The notes beneath the pieces are model-generated. The model had not been told where the DNA came from and made no database searches. It worked only from the letters and a program-made list of their open reading frames with translations. DNA of 64,000 nucleotides from Ehretia macrophylla (lineage: Eukaryota; Streptophyta; Magnoliopsida; Boraginales; Ehretiaceae), in assembly GCA_037974665.1 (NCBI GenBank), contig CM075780.1, positions 6,727,268-6,791,267 of the forward strand. The letters run 5' to 3'. The translations under genes and the position numbers were made by a program. The first letter of the stretch is position 1, and the number at the start of each line of letters is the position of its first letter. Shown piece by piece: positions 50,569 to 61,740 of this stretch.

Positions 50569-52271
50569 TTAGAGCCAACAATGTTTAAAATTCTTCAGCA
50601 CATATTTACTGATAATCATTTCAGCACAGATTTTGAATGGAAAAGGATCACGCAACAAATGATGGCTCATTCTTTCGACAGAACATGCCTTTTCCAAATC
50701 ACTTTGAAAAAGTGACAATTCCCATCCCAATGTGATGTGCGTGGGAATGTTTATGGTTATGTCAACATGGGCTATTTGGTGTTGTAAATCAGTGTGTACC
50801 AAATTCATTTGGTCAACCCATAGATTAGAAGTGTCTAACATATTGTTCAGAAATGGGTCAAATCCAATATGTGTCTTCATGGGCAATGTTGTAAGCTTCA
50901 CAACAGAAGAAGATACATTTAAAGGAGAATTGAGATGACTTTCAACAGGAGAGAGGATGGATGTCAAAACTTCTTTTTTAGTATTGTAATCAGTGGAAAA
51001 GGGCATGGAAGCATTTGACTTATTCTCTCGGTCAATTTGATAGAAAAGTCGTTCGATCTCATTAATGTCTTCTTCAGGAGTCAAGAAGGATGCAGGAATT
51101 AAAGTAGACTCAATAGACTCATCTTGAAAGAGTGAAGACTCTAAGGAAGTGTGTACACTCATATTCCTTGAAGAGGAATCAGAGTCGGGTTGAATCAAAA
51201 CATTACTAAGGTCATCCTGTCCTTCTAAACGAGGCATTGTATCATCTTTTTCCTCAAATTCATTTTCCTTATCAGATGTCTCCCAAATAACCTCGCTCAT
51301 GTCATTAGTCTGTTCACATGTTATTTCATCAAAGGTGCTCATAACAGACTGAATATGTTGATCTAAAGATTGAAGCATGAGAGCATTAGAGTCGGCAAGT
51401 AGAAAAAGTTGGTCATACTTATTATTGGATTTGGGAGAAGCAGAGTCAATCAAATCATCTTGTTGATGATTTTGTTTGAAAAGATTAAGGATAGGGTCAA
51501 TAGAAGATTCAGATTGAAAAGATGCAGGATCTTGACTTTCAAAGCTTTGAGAAAAATTTTCTTGACTCCAAGGTGATGGTTGGTTTTGCCAACCTGGAAT
51601 GTGTGCCTCAAACATGTTATCTACCTCATTCCTAGTGTTACATTCTCTACCCACATTATCTCCACTAAACACTTCTATTTTCTCAACAACCTGGTTTTGG
51701 ATAGGTTCGTGATGAACGGACCTATATTGGTTTGGTGAACTCAGAACAGGTTGAATAGGATGCTCGTCTTTTTCCCACCCATTTATACTCTCGGCTAATT
51801 GACCGATTTGGTCTTGTAGCCTATCTATGGATTGGTGGTTGGATTCGGCGAGTTGGACAAGTTGGCCGAACTTGTCGTCGAAGTTTGGTTCAGGAGAAGA
51901 AAATTCAATTGAGTTGGGATAGCAAAAGTTTTGTTTGAATGAATTACTTTGAAAGCTTTCGCAAAACTCGGAAGAATTAGGGTTTTCATATGTAAAATTT
52001 ACAAATTTTGAGGCAGAAAAGAAGAATCATTTTTATCCAAAAATAAATTTTGATGATTCTGCCACTCCGGGTTATATGCATTTGAGTACAAATTTTGGTT
52101 TGAATGATAACCCTGAGTACTCAAATCACGACTATGTAAAAACTGGGGATTTTGGGGACAATTTTCAAAAGTATGCCCAAATTGATCCCATATTTCACAA
52201 GTATTTGGGATAGGGGGTTGGGTTGTTTCATTAAAAGCCCATTGATCGGAAGAACCATTAAAATGAGTCAT
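50569..52271 (-). pseudogene. H gag-like reading frame (Athila/Tat Gag C-terminal half plus unknown acidic region)
   Basis: The first ATG is at 52271. The first about 90 residues hold a zinc-knuckle-like C-E-I-W-DQFGH-TFEN-C in which the second Cys is Trp, then YNPEWQNHQNLFL, resembling the YNPGWRNHPNF signature of Athila/Tat Gag. A stop at 51999 is bypassed by one frameshift near 52002-52030. The frame then stays open for about 480 codons to a TAA at 50569. It includes a segment with repeated QL.QLAES/GQLAES, like the coil after the knuckle in these Gags, followed by a Ser- and acid-rich region I do not recognise. The N-terminal capsid domain is absent. It would act in particle formation or RNA binding if expressed. 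Confidence 0.65.
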
Positions 52272-52404
52272 ATTCCAATCAATCAAAATTCCCAAACAAT
52301 TTTTTAAAAAAAAATTTTAAAAATTTTTTTAAATAAAGGGGATAAAATAAACACTTAAACAAGTTCACAAATACTTTTATCAAAAACTAAACTATACCGT
52401 GCTT

Positions 52405-52421
52405 CCCCGGCAACGGTGCCA
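52405..52421 (-). other. H primer-binding site (tRNA-Asp type)
   Basis: Minus strand TGGCACCGTTGCCGGGG. It differs by one base from the tRNA-Asp site TGGCGCCGTTGCCGGGG used by Athila/Tat elements. Seven bases separate it from the LTR at 52429. Confidence 0.82.
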
Positions 52422-52428
52422 AAAAACT

Positions 52429-53408
52429 TGATGCAACCCGGTGGGCGTGTGAAAAGTGTGTAAAATAAACCAAGTTAAAATACCTGCAAGTGCACAGATC
52501 TTCATAGTGTAGTGTCCTATGAGTGCAGAATCGTACCACAGGGAAGCTCGTTAGTTAGTTAGTGAAGTAGTGTGAAAGTGTTAAAGCGCTTAAGTGACAG
52601 TTCGCAAAGAATTTGAAGTAACGTGCGAGAATGTGAACTAAACTATAACTAACAAAATTGCCTAAGTTAAGCTAAATAATAGCTAAATACGGAAGAATAT
52701 CTAGGGATCAGATATGTAAATAAGGCAATTAATGTAGGCTCAGCATCCGGATTCTTAAATTCTACACAAGAGGTTAAGCTACAAGCATTAACCTAGTCAA
52801 TTAACTTAGTCTATTAAAATCCCAATTACTAACTCTGATGTAGTTGCCGTTCCATCTACGAGCGTATAGCCATAGTATGGATCTATCCTTACAACCTGGT
52901 GTAAAATGGTATGTTTTAACATAAATAATCAACATCTCCTTACTAGTCTAGAAACTATGGTCTACTTAAAAGCATTACCTATAATTTCTTGGAATCTTTA
53001 AGGTTGTCAAGCTATTGATTCACTATTAAAGCATGGATATATGACACGAAAATAAAGCAATCATATCATCTACTTAAAAGCATTATGTATGAAAGACAAT
53101 ACTTAATTAATACAAGCCATATATTGCATTGAAACTAAATTATCCGAATACGAGACCATATATTAAAAGACCATTATTTACAATATCCTACCCTAGATAA
53201 GAATTCTATTCTGACATAACAAATACGAGTTTATACAAATAAAAGAGAGTCAAGAAAGGCTCCCCCGTATTAACGAACGCATATTTCTGAACTCTAGGTC
53301 TGAACAGAAATTCTATAGCTATTCGGGCAGAGCTTCCCCCCGAATAAGAGCTATTTTTTAGCAAAGGCTCAAAAATGAACGTTAGGATGTCCGCTGTACA
53401 GTAGCTAT
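52429..53408 (-). repeat. H 5' LTR (right), outer part
   Basis: Homologous to 25617-26595 with scattered differences. Interrupted after GCTAT by element T2, at exactly the base where T1 interrupts the left LTR. Confidence 0.88.
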
Positions 53409-56400
53409 TGTCACGCCCCAACCCGGCCTATAAGGTTAGACTAGGGTGTGAACTAACATTCAAGTAATATCATGTACTTAGCTATTGATGAAGATTAACA
53501 CCTAATGATTTAGTCTAAACTCCAAAGTTTTTCTGGAAAACCGGCAGCATAACGGCTATAATTGGCCCTTTGGTTTAACCTAATTCTCTAAACGCCTCAA
53601 ATGTTTACCATCTCAAATTCATTTCCAACTAAGATTACTATTTTACCACCAATTGAATGGCCTATTGGTTATTTCAACATCCCGTTTGGTTTACAACCTA
53701 GCATGATGCTATGTCTCGTTTGTTTGTTTGACCTCGTTTCAAAATATTCCTATTTAAGATTGGATAAATTCATTTACTTAGTCCTCACTAATGCATCATA
53801 ACCTATGATAATACTAGCGGTAATAAAAGCATAACGATCATAGTAATGTCTAGTATCAGTCTATTTAGTATAAGTACAAACCAAAATTAGACCCCAAATT
53901 ACAACGGGGGTCTTTTACATCATGACATCGAGTAACACAAAAGGAAATAGTCTTCAAGTAACATAAAATTCACAAGTAGTCACGTTCAAGCAAAACAACA
54001 ATGACATGCAATCACTCCAGGGGTTCATCATTAGATACATTGTTCTCGGGTACTTGTACCTGTTCTTCTTCACCTGTGATGAAAAAGTGGGTGAGTCCTT
54101 ATGAACTCAGCGAGGGGGAAACGAGAAATACGTTTTGAAACTCATTTTCCGGTTCAATTATGAAAACTCCTTTTTGAAAACATGTCACGTATTGCAAATA
54201 ACAAGGTACGCAAATATATGAAACAAATCGAGTAACAGATACATTTACCAATCATTTCAAGGATACGGTGAGCATTTGCTCTCAATTTCAATTCTGATAC
54301 AATTGTTGCGGCCGACTTCAATAATCCACTTATCGCTCCCAATTGGGTGTACTCCGGATGTACCCCGCAACCTACGACCCAACTCTCCGAGGGTGGAATG
54401 CCAAGCGAGAGAGGGAATTGGATCATGGTAGTCACAGGAGCACCGGCAAGCCCTATGCCGCCCGGCGTTCGTGAAACGCTACCATGCCACAATGAAAGGT
54501 TGCAACCTCGTATGCAATGCACATTTATAACATTAAACATATCACATTAGGAGGACAACAAAGTAGGTCGCCTCCGAACAGTTACAAGATCGCACGTTGT
54601 CAAGTAGTCAAACAAGGCACGATAAGACAAGTAATTTCACTTGAAAGGCATATAGAGCCATGTGAATATTAAACGGGCAGCCATGTAACACATGTAAGTC
54701 AAGCCATATAACTCATTTCGAAGTCCACGTAATCAAATGGTACGATTATTCCACATGCAACAACATTTACGTGGGTTTGGTTACAAGAAAAACTTATTTG
54801 ACAACATGCAATAGTCGAAATCACATTTGAAGTTATAAGACATTTACGGGCAGCCCATTAATCATATAATTTTCACACAATATACAAATGATCAATACTT
54901 AGCAAAACTACCTAGTCATTAGGGTTTCCATTTCGTGTATATTCGTGCAATTTGAGCCTCAACCCAACTTAAAGTCAATCTCAAACCATGCATCATTTAA
55001 TTCAACTTCCTCAAAAATTCAAAACAGTCCACACAACATCCCGAAGCTACAATCCAAAGCATTTAATTCAACAAGAGAAGTCACCATAATTTTTCTAAGT
55101 ACAACATTAAGTGAAACCCTTACTGCAATAGGCTGTTTTCTCACAATCAATAAGATAATCAAACAATCTCCAAATCCAGTGAATAAGATTTCAAATTAAA
55201 TATTAAGAAGTTAAATAAAATTAGAAACAAACCTTGCATCAATTGGAGTTCATAATCATTAGTTATAGCCGAAACAGTGAGATAGCACAAAACTGTCCAG
55301 ATTTGCACACTTTTCAGAAATTGACGATTTTGAGGTCCTTAGGGTCAGTTTTAGCCTTGGTCCATTTCTGACAAAATTGTCCATAACTGAAAAATCTAGT
55401 AGAAAACAAATTTTATGCATTTTGGACATCATTTACTAAGTCCAATATGGTTCGTTCCACAAGGTCAGTGCATCTGCCAAAACCTGCTTCATTTTTCCAG
55501 ATTTCCAGATTTGGTCACATTTTAAATATTTGCCATTTTGAGGACATTAGAGTCAAAATTAGCTTCGGCCTATTTCTGGGAAAAATGTTCAAAACTGTCC
55601 ACAATAGTCATCTAAAAATTTTCAAGCATTTTAAACATCATTTTCCTAGCTAAACTTACCTCGAACAGACTGGTCAGAGAGCTGTCAACAATTTCGACTT
55701 CACCTAGCATCATTTTCAAGCCAAGATCTTGCCATGCATGGTTGTTTAAGCTTATGAACGACCATATAGCTCAAGTACAGAGAAAATACACACATTTATG
55801 AGCATGCATGTGAATTTTTGAAGAGTTTTCAAAACGTTTTAACCCTCACCTTAGCAATCAACCAAAAGATGCTCAAAAACCTTGTTGAAGCTCAACTTTC
55901 TTCCTCTCCTTGCTTAGCCGAAATCCCAACTAGCTTTTCTCTATTTTTCCTAGCTTAGTGATCAATCTCTTAGCACGTGCATGAGGTCATAACATGAAGA
56001 AAAGAAATGGATGCCAAGAAGCTTACCTAGGCCGAATGGAGTCTTCAATGCACATGCAAGTGTAATTTTCACCTCCTAGCTAGCTCGGTTGAGGTTCTTT
56101 GCTTGTAGCTTGCTTTTCTTAGCTATGGTGTGAAGAAGAGAAGCTATGGAGATGAAGAACTCAGCCAAGTCCGAGAATGAGAGAGGAAAATGAGATGAAG
56201 AGAGAAAAAAATGAAAGAGAAATGAAGAAAATGACAAACAATGAAGCCTTTTGCAAATTTGAGGAGCATGTCGGCCTTGGGCTTCCAAATCTGAATTTTG
56301 TGTGTCTTCAAGGTGGAAATTTGAAATGCTAGCATGGGCTATGAGTTTTTGGTCGAGCAAGAGAGAGATTTGAGGTGGTTTTGGTCATTTTTTTATGCAT

Positions 56401-56926
56401 TTGTGTCATAGTTTGTCTAAATGTGTCTAGGAATTAAATTATATTGAATAAGCATGCACAAATGCCACCTAGTGGTCGGCCAAGCATGTGGAAAATTCTG
56501 AAATTTTGTCTAGGTTGAGCTTATTTTATTGCATGTGTTTGGAAGTGCAAAAGAAAAGGAATAAAGAATGAAGAATGTTTAGTGTTTGGTGCATTTTTTG
56601 TCCTCTAGTGCGTTGAATTAGGATTATTATATTGATAGTGAATTTTGTAGGATTGTTTAATAGTCTAGTGCTCTGTGAAAGATGCTTTCTTGATAAGCGT
56701 GAAGGCACGCTTTCCTAGGTCTAGGATACGCACTACGAGGTAGGACACGAACTACGAGACGAACGCACGTTGTTCAAGTAAATGCACGCAACCCTAATTG
56801 AATGCACGTAATTCAATGTATGGCACATAAAATGAACACAATTCTTAAACCTAGGTCATGGCACGCAAATCTAGGTTAGGGCACACGAAGCGAGGTTTTG
56901 CACGCAAATCAGGGTCGTGCCTCACA
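53409..56926 (-). repeat. T2 3' LTR (left)
   Basis: 3,518 bp, the same length as the left LTR of T1. Degenerate short repeats at 56703-56920. Confidence 0.93.
54092..54109 (-). promoter_or_regulatory. Leader hairpin of the T/L family
   Basis: Minus strand TGAGTTC, loop ATAA, GGACTCA: a 7-bp stem with one G-U pair, flanked by CCCTCGC and CCCTC. It also occurs at 13253-13270, 19877-19894, 27279-27296 (loop GTAA), 35615-35632 and 62421-62438. It lies about 420 nt downstream of the candidate TATA box, so within the predicted RNA. Confidence 0.6.
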
Positions 56927-56939
56927 TCCTCCCCTCCTT
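56927..56939 (-). other. T2 polypurine tract
   Basis: Same AAGGAGGGGAGGA as in T1 and L, abutting the 3' LTR. Confidence 0.85.
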
Positions 56940-57007
56940 AAAAGAATTTCGTCCCGAAATTCAATATTACCATGAAATAGAGCTGGATATTGCTGCTTCA
57001 TCTGGTC

Positions 57008-60000
57008 TCACCTTTCCCACGTTGCTTCTTCGACTCCATGATGATCCCACAACACCTTGACTATAGGTATAGTTCTGTTGCGCAACTCCCGATCCTGCTG
57101 GTCTAGGATCCGAATGGGTTTCTCCTTGTAAGACAAGTTCTCCTGAAGCTGCAACGGCTCTAGCTCCAAGACATGCGACGGATCAGGATGATACTTCTGC
57201 AGCATCGAAACATGAAAGACGTCGTGAATATTGGAGAGGTTCTGGGGTAGTGCTAGGCGATACGCCAACTTGCCAACCTTCTCAACTATCTCAAATGGTC
57301 CCACAAATCTCGGGCTCAACTTTCCACCCTTGCCATGCCTAATCAGTCCCCTCCGGGGTGATATCTTCAAGAACACCTTGTCGCCAACCTCAAACTCGAG
57401 ACTCCGTCTCCGTCGGTCTGCATAACACTTCTGCCTGCTCTGGGCGGTAAGCATCCATTTCCAGATGAGGTGGATATTATCAACAGTCTTCATCAGTTCA
57501 GGTAAAAGGGTCGGGTCAAAAATCTTCGTCTCACCTACTTCATCCCAATAAATTGGGGATCGACACTTACGTCCATACAGCGCCTCAAATGGGGCCATCC
57601 CGATAGTGGCCTGATAACTATTGTTGTAGGCGAACTTCGCTAGAGATAGATATTTCTCCCAACCTTTCCCGAAATCTAACACACATGCCCTCAGCATATC
57701 CTCCAAAATCTGAATAGTTCTCTCCGATTGACCATCCGTCTGAGGGTGATAAGACGTGCTAAAACTCAATTTCGTTCCCAAAGCTTCTTGCAATCTCTTC
57801 CAAAACCGGGAAGTAAAACGAGGATCCCTATCCGACACAATACTCACAGGCATCCCGTGCAATCTCACTATCTCCGCTACATACATATCTCCCAATTCCT
57901 CAGGACTATCCTCCTTGTTCATCGGTAAGAAGTGCGCCGACTTAGTCAATCTATCCACTATAACCCAAACGGCGTCATGACCCTTTCGTGATCTAGGCAG
58001 GTCCATAACAAAATCCATAGTTATATGTTCCCATTTCCATTGAGGAATCTCCAATGGCTGAAGTAAACCTGCGGGTCGTTGATGTTCTGCTTTCACCCTC
58101 TGACAAGTCAAACACTGTGCTACAAACTCCACAATTTCTCTTTTCATGTTATTCCACCAATAGTGTTGCTTCAAATCCCAATACATCTTTGTTCCGCCGG
58201 GGTGAATAGTATATATTGAATTATGGGCTTCCTCAAGAATCTTCTTTTTCAGCTTTGGCTCGTTCGGAACACAAATCTAGTTCCTAAACCTGCAAACACC
58301 ATCATCATGAAACTTGAAATCTGCGTTGTTTTCCTTAATCTTCTGAAAATTGTTGGTCCTTCTGTTGAGCCTCTCGTAACTCAGACAACAAAGTCGATTG
58401 AACTTGGGTAATGGAAAAAAAGTAACCCCTTCTGAGTCAATTGTGGTTTCCACATAAATGCTTCCTCCAACAACTCCTACACCTTGACTTCCAGTTTTGC
58501 CATGCTTGCTTTTCTGCTTAAGGCATCTGCAACTACATTAGCTTTACCGGGCACATAATTGATTGAGCAGTTATAATCATCCAAAAGCTCCATCCACTGC
58601 CTTTGCCTCATATTCAACTCCTTTTGAGAGAACAAGTATTTCAAGCTCTTATGATCAGTAAATACCTCAAACTTGTTACCCCACAGATAATGCCTCCATT
58701 TCTTGAGTGCAAACACAATGGTCGCTAACTCCAAATCATGCGTCGGGTAATTCATTTCATACGGCTTTGGTTTCCTAGAAGCATATGCAATCACTCTTCC
58801 ATTTTGCATCAATACACATCCCAATCCTTCTTTCGAAGCATCGCTATAGATTACAAAACCTTGACTCCCTTCAGGCAATGCAAGAACTGGTGCGGTAGTC
58901 AATCTTTTCTTCAATTCTTGAAAGCTGCTCTCACACTTATCATCCCACACGAACTTGGTTTTCTTTTGAGTGAGCTTTGTAAGCGGTCCTGCAATCTTAG
59001 AGAAATCCTTCACGAACCTCCGATAATAGCCGGCTAGACCAAGAAAACTCCGAACCTCCGTAACATTTTCCGGCTTCTTCCAAGACATCACTGCATCAAT
59101 CTTTGCTGGATCCACCGCTATTCCCTCTTGGGATATGATATGTCCTAAAAATGCAATCTGTTGTAGCCAAAATTCGTACTTGCTAAACTTTGCATACAAT
59201 TGGTGCTCTTGAAGTTTCTGCAATACCAACTGCAGATGTTGCTCATCATCCGCCTCCGATTTCGAGTATACCAAAATATCATCAATGAAGATCACCACAA
59301 ATTGGTCCAAGTAGGGTTGAAACACCCTGTGCATCAAATCCATAAAAGCTATAGGGGCATTAATTAGTCCAAAAGGCATCACCACATATTCATAATGCCC
59401 ATATCTCGTCCTGAAAGCCGTTTTAGGCACATCTTCCTTCTTGATCCGTAACTAATAATACCCTTGCCTCAAGTCGAGTTTCGAATACACTTTGGTTCCT
59501 TGCAATTGATCAAATAACTCGTCAATCAGGGGAAGTGGGTATTTATTCTTGACAGTCACTTGGTTCAAACCTCGGTAGTCAATGCATAGCCTCAACGTTC
59601 CGTCCTTCTTCTTCACAAATAGAACTGGCGCACCCCACGGTGAAGATCTCGGTTGGACAAACCCCTTCTTCAGCAATCCTTGCAATTGGTCCTTCAATTC
59701 TTGTAGCTCGGCCGGTGCCATACGATAGGGAGCTTTAGATATCGGCTGGGCGCCCGGCAGCAACTCTATAACAAACTCGATTTCCAGATTCGGGGGTAAA
59801 CCGGGTAATTCTTCTGGAAACACATCTGCATAGTCTTTGATCACATCTCCTCCAACTTAGCTTTATCCGATGGCTTGTTGATAAGGTAAAACAAGTATCC
59901 GCTGCACCCTTTCCTCAAGGACTTCACTACTTTTGTAGATGAAATAATGGAACTCCCGTGAAATCTCTTCGACCCACAATCTCCAGCATTGGTTGATCAG

Positions 60001-60457
60001 GTACCCGGAACGTTATAATCTTCGCCCGACAATCCAGTTGGACATGATGTTTTGCCATCCAGTCCATCCCTAAAATGACCTCATAGTCTCGAAAAGGTAA
60101 TACAATAAGATTGGCTGAGAATTCCCTATCCTTAATTTGGATTTTACATGCTTTACAAGCTGAACTAGTTACAAGTTTAGAACCCATTGGAGTACCAACA
60201 TCTACTTCATATGGCAAACATACCACTTTCAATTTCACACGTTCCACACATAAGGGAGTAATAAATGAATGAGTAGCACCTGGATCAATTAACACCTTAA
60301 CAGGTTGATTCAGTATGAAGAATGTACCTTCAACAACAGCAGTCTTATCTGGAATCTCCTCGCACTCAATAGCATAGGCTCGAGCCTGGACCCTAGGAAC
60401 TGGAGTCTTGCCTCTACCGGCGGGTTTACCCTGATTCTGTTCCCCTTGCCATTTAGG
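57008..60457 (-). pseudogene. pol: T2 pol: protease, RT, RNase H, integrase, chromodomain
   Basis: Protease keeps [11 protein letters not shown] 1-bp deletion near 59958 and a 4-bp deletion near 59846 break the frame between protease and RT. TAG at 59452-59454 (CAG in T1) splits RT; the downstream part with FIDD and all of RNase H is open (58477-59451), ending at the TAG shared with T1. After further damage near 58190-58470, integrase is open from 58186 with the catalytic Asp in ITMDFV, the Asp in VSDRDP and the Glu in GQSER (35 residues between the last two). The chromodomain ends at the shared TGA 57008-57010. Confidence 0.9.
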
Positions 60458-61480
60458 GCAATCCTTAACCCGGTGTTGTTCGCTGCCACAACCCATACAT
60501 TTCCCCAATTTTCTCCAACACTGGGCCTCGGTGTAGCCTTTCTTGTTACAGTACGAACATATGGCAGTCTGAGAAGCAGGTGAACTACCTGTGGATCAGC
60601 GGGTGGAAGAGGCTGTTGGCACTTTAGTCGGGCCACGGTTATTCACTGACCTATTCTGGCTCTGGCCATGACCGCGACTCTGACTCTGGAATTTCCTCTA
60701 CTGACCTGGAGGCTGGTAAGGTTTTTTGCTCGGCTGGCTCGAACCGGCTCCATCTAGTTTCCTCTTCTCAACTCGAGAGGCAGCAGCAAAGAGAGAAGAG
60801 TAAGTATCGAAGTCATGAGAAGCTAACTGGTCCTGAATCTTTGGCCTTAATCCAACAATAAATTTTCACATTTTTGCCTCCAGAGTACAAACCATATATT
60901 GAGCATAACGGGACAGTCGATCAAAACGTGCCTCGTACTAGGCCACCGTCATATTACCCTGAGTCAAGTGCATGAACTCCTCGATCCGCCTCTGCCTGGA
61001 AACTGCAGGTACATATTTCTCCTTAAATACCTTAACGAAATTACCCCACAAGCGAGGTGTTTGATCAGTCTCCCACAGTGCCTCTATAGTGTGCCACCAA
61101 TGCTCGGCATCCCCGTGCAACATAAATACAGCAAACTCCACTTTCTCTTCATCTGTATAATCAAGTGGCCTGAAAATCTTCTCGATCTCGGACAGCCAAG
61201 CCTCTGCTTTCTCATCATCAGCTTCCCCGTAGAATTTAGACGGGCGAAAGTCAAGGAATTCCCTCATTTTGCTATGTCTCCCATGATTACCCTCATTCCT
61301 GTTGTTGATGTTGTTGTTGTTGGCTTCACAAGCATCCTGACGCTCCATCACACGTGATACACAATCCATGGCATTTGCCATCATATTAAACATAGCTATA
61401 CCGGGATTAGTCTGATAGGCATCCCCGGTCTCTTGAGGTTCACCGCTCCTATTAGTAGTACGGGTACTAGGGCCAGCCAT
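60458..61480 (-). pseudogene. gag: T2 gag, at least four nonsense codons
   Basis: Starts MAGPST at 61480. Compared with T1 it has TAG at 60938-60940 (CAG in T1), TGA at 60866-60868 (TGG in T1), TAG at 60698-60700 (CAG in T1) and TGA at 60596-60598 (GGA in T1). The first-knuckle CAG that is TAG in T1 is intact here. The second knuckle, [14 protein letters not shown], is intact. Confidence 0.88.
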
Positions 61481-61716
61481 CTATAGGCACAAATTACGAT
61501 GTACAATTTATTGAAATATGACAATTAAGAATCTAACGCATAAGATATGCAACATAGTATAGATACAATTCTAAAAACATTTAAGGCATGTAAGTCACTT
61601 AAGCACATAGAACATAGAAGGCACATTTATTACACAATAACACATAAACAAGTCATCCTAATTATCTTAGGGCTCTACCCACGGTCCCAGAGTTAAACCC
61701 GGCTTAAGCAATCTAA

Positions 61717-61728
61717 GCTCTGATACCA
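61717..61728 (-). other. T2 primer-binding site (tRNA-iMet)
   Basis: Minus strand TGGTATCAGAGC, 12 bp from the 5' LTR. Confidence 0.9.
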
Positions 61729-61740
61729 TTTCTTCTAAGG

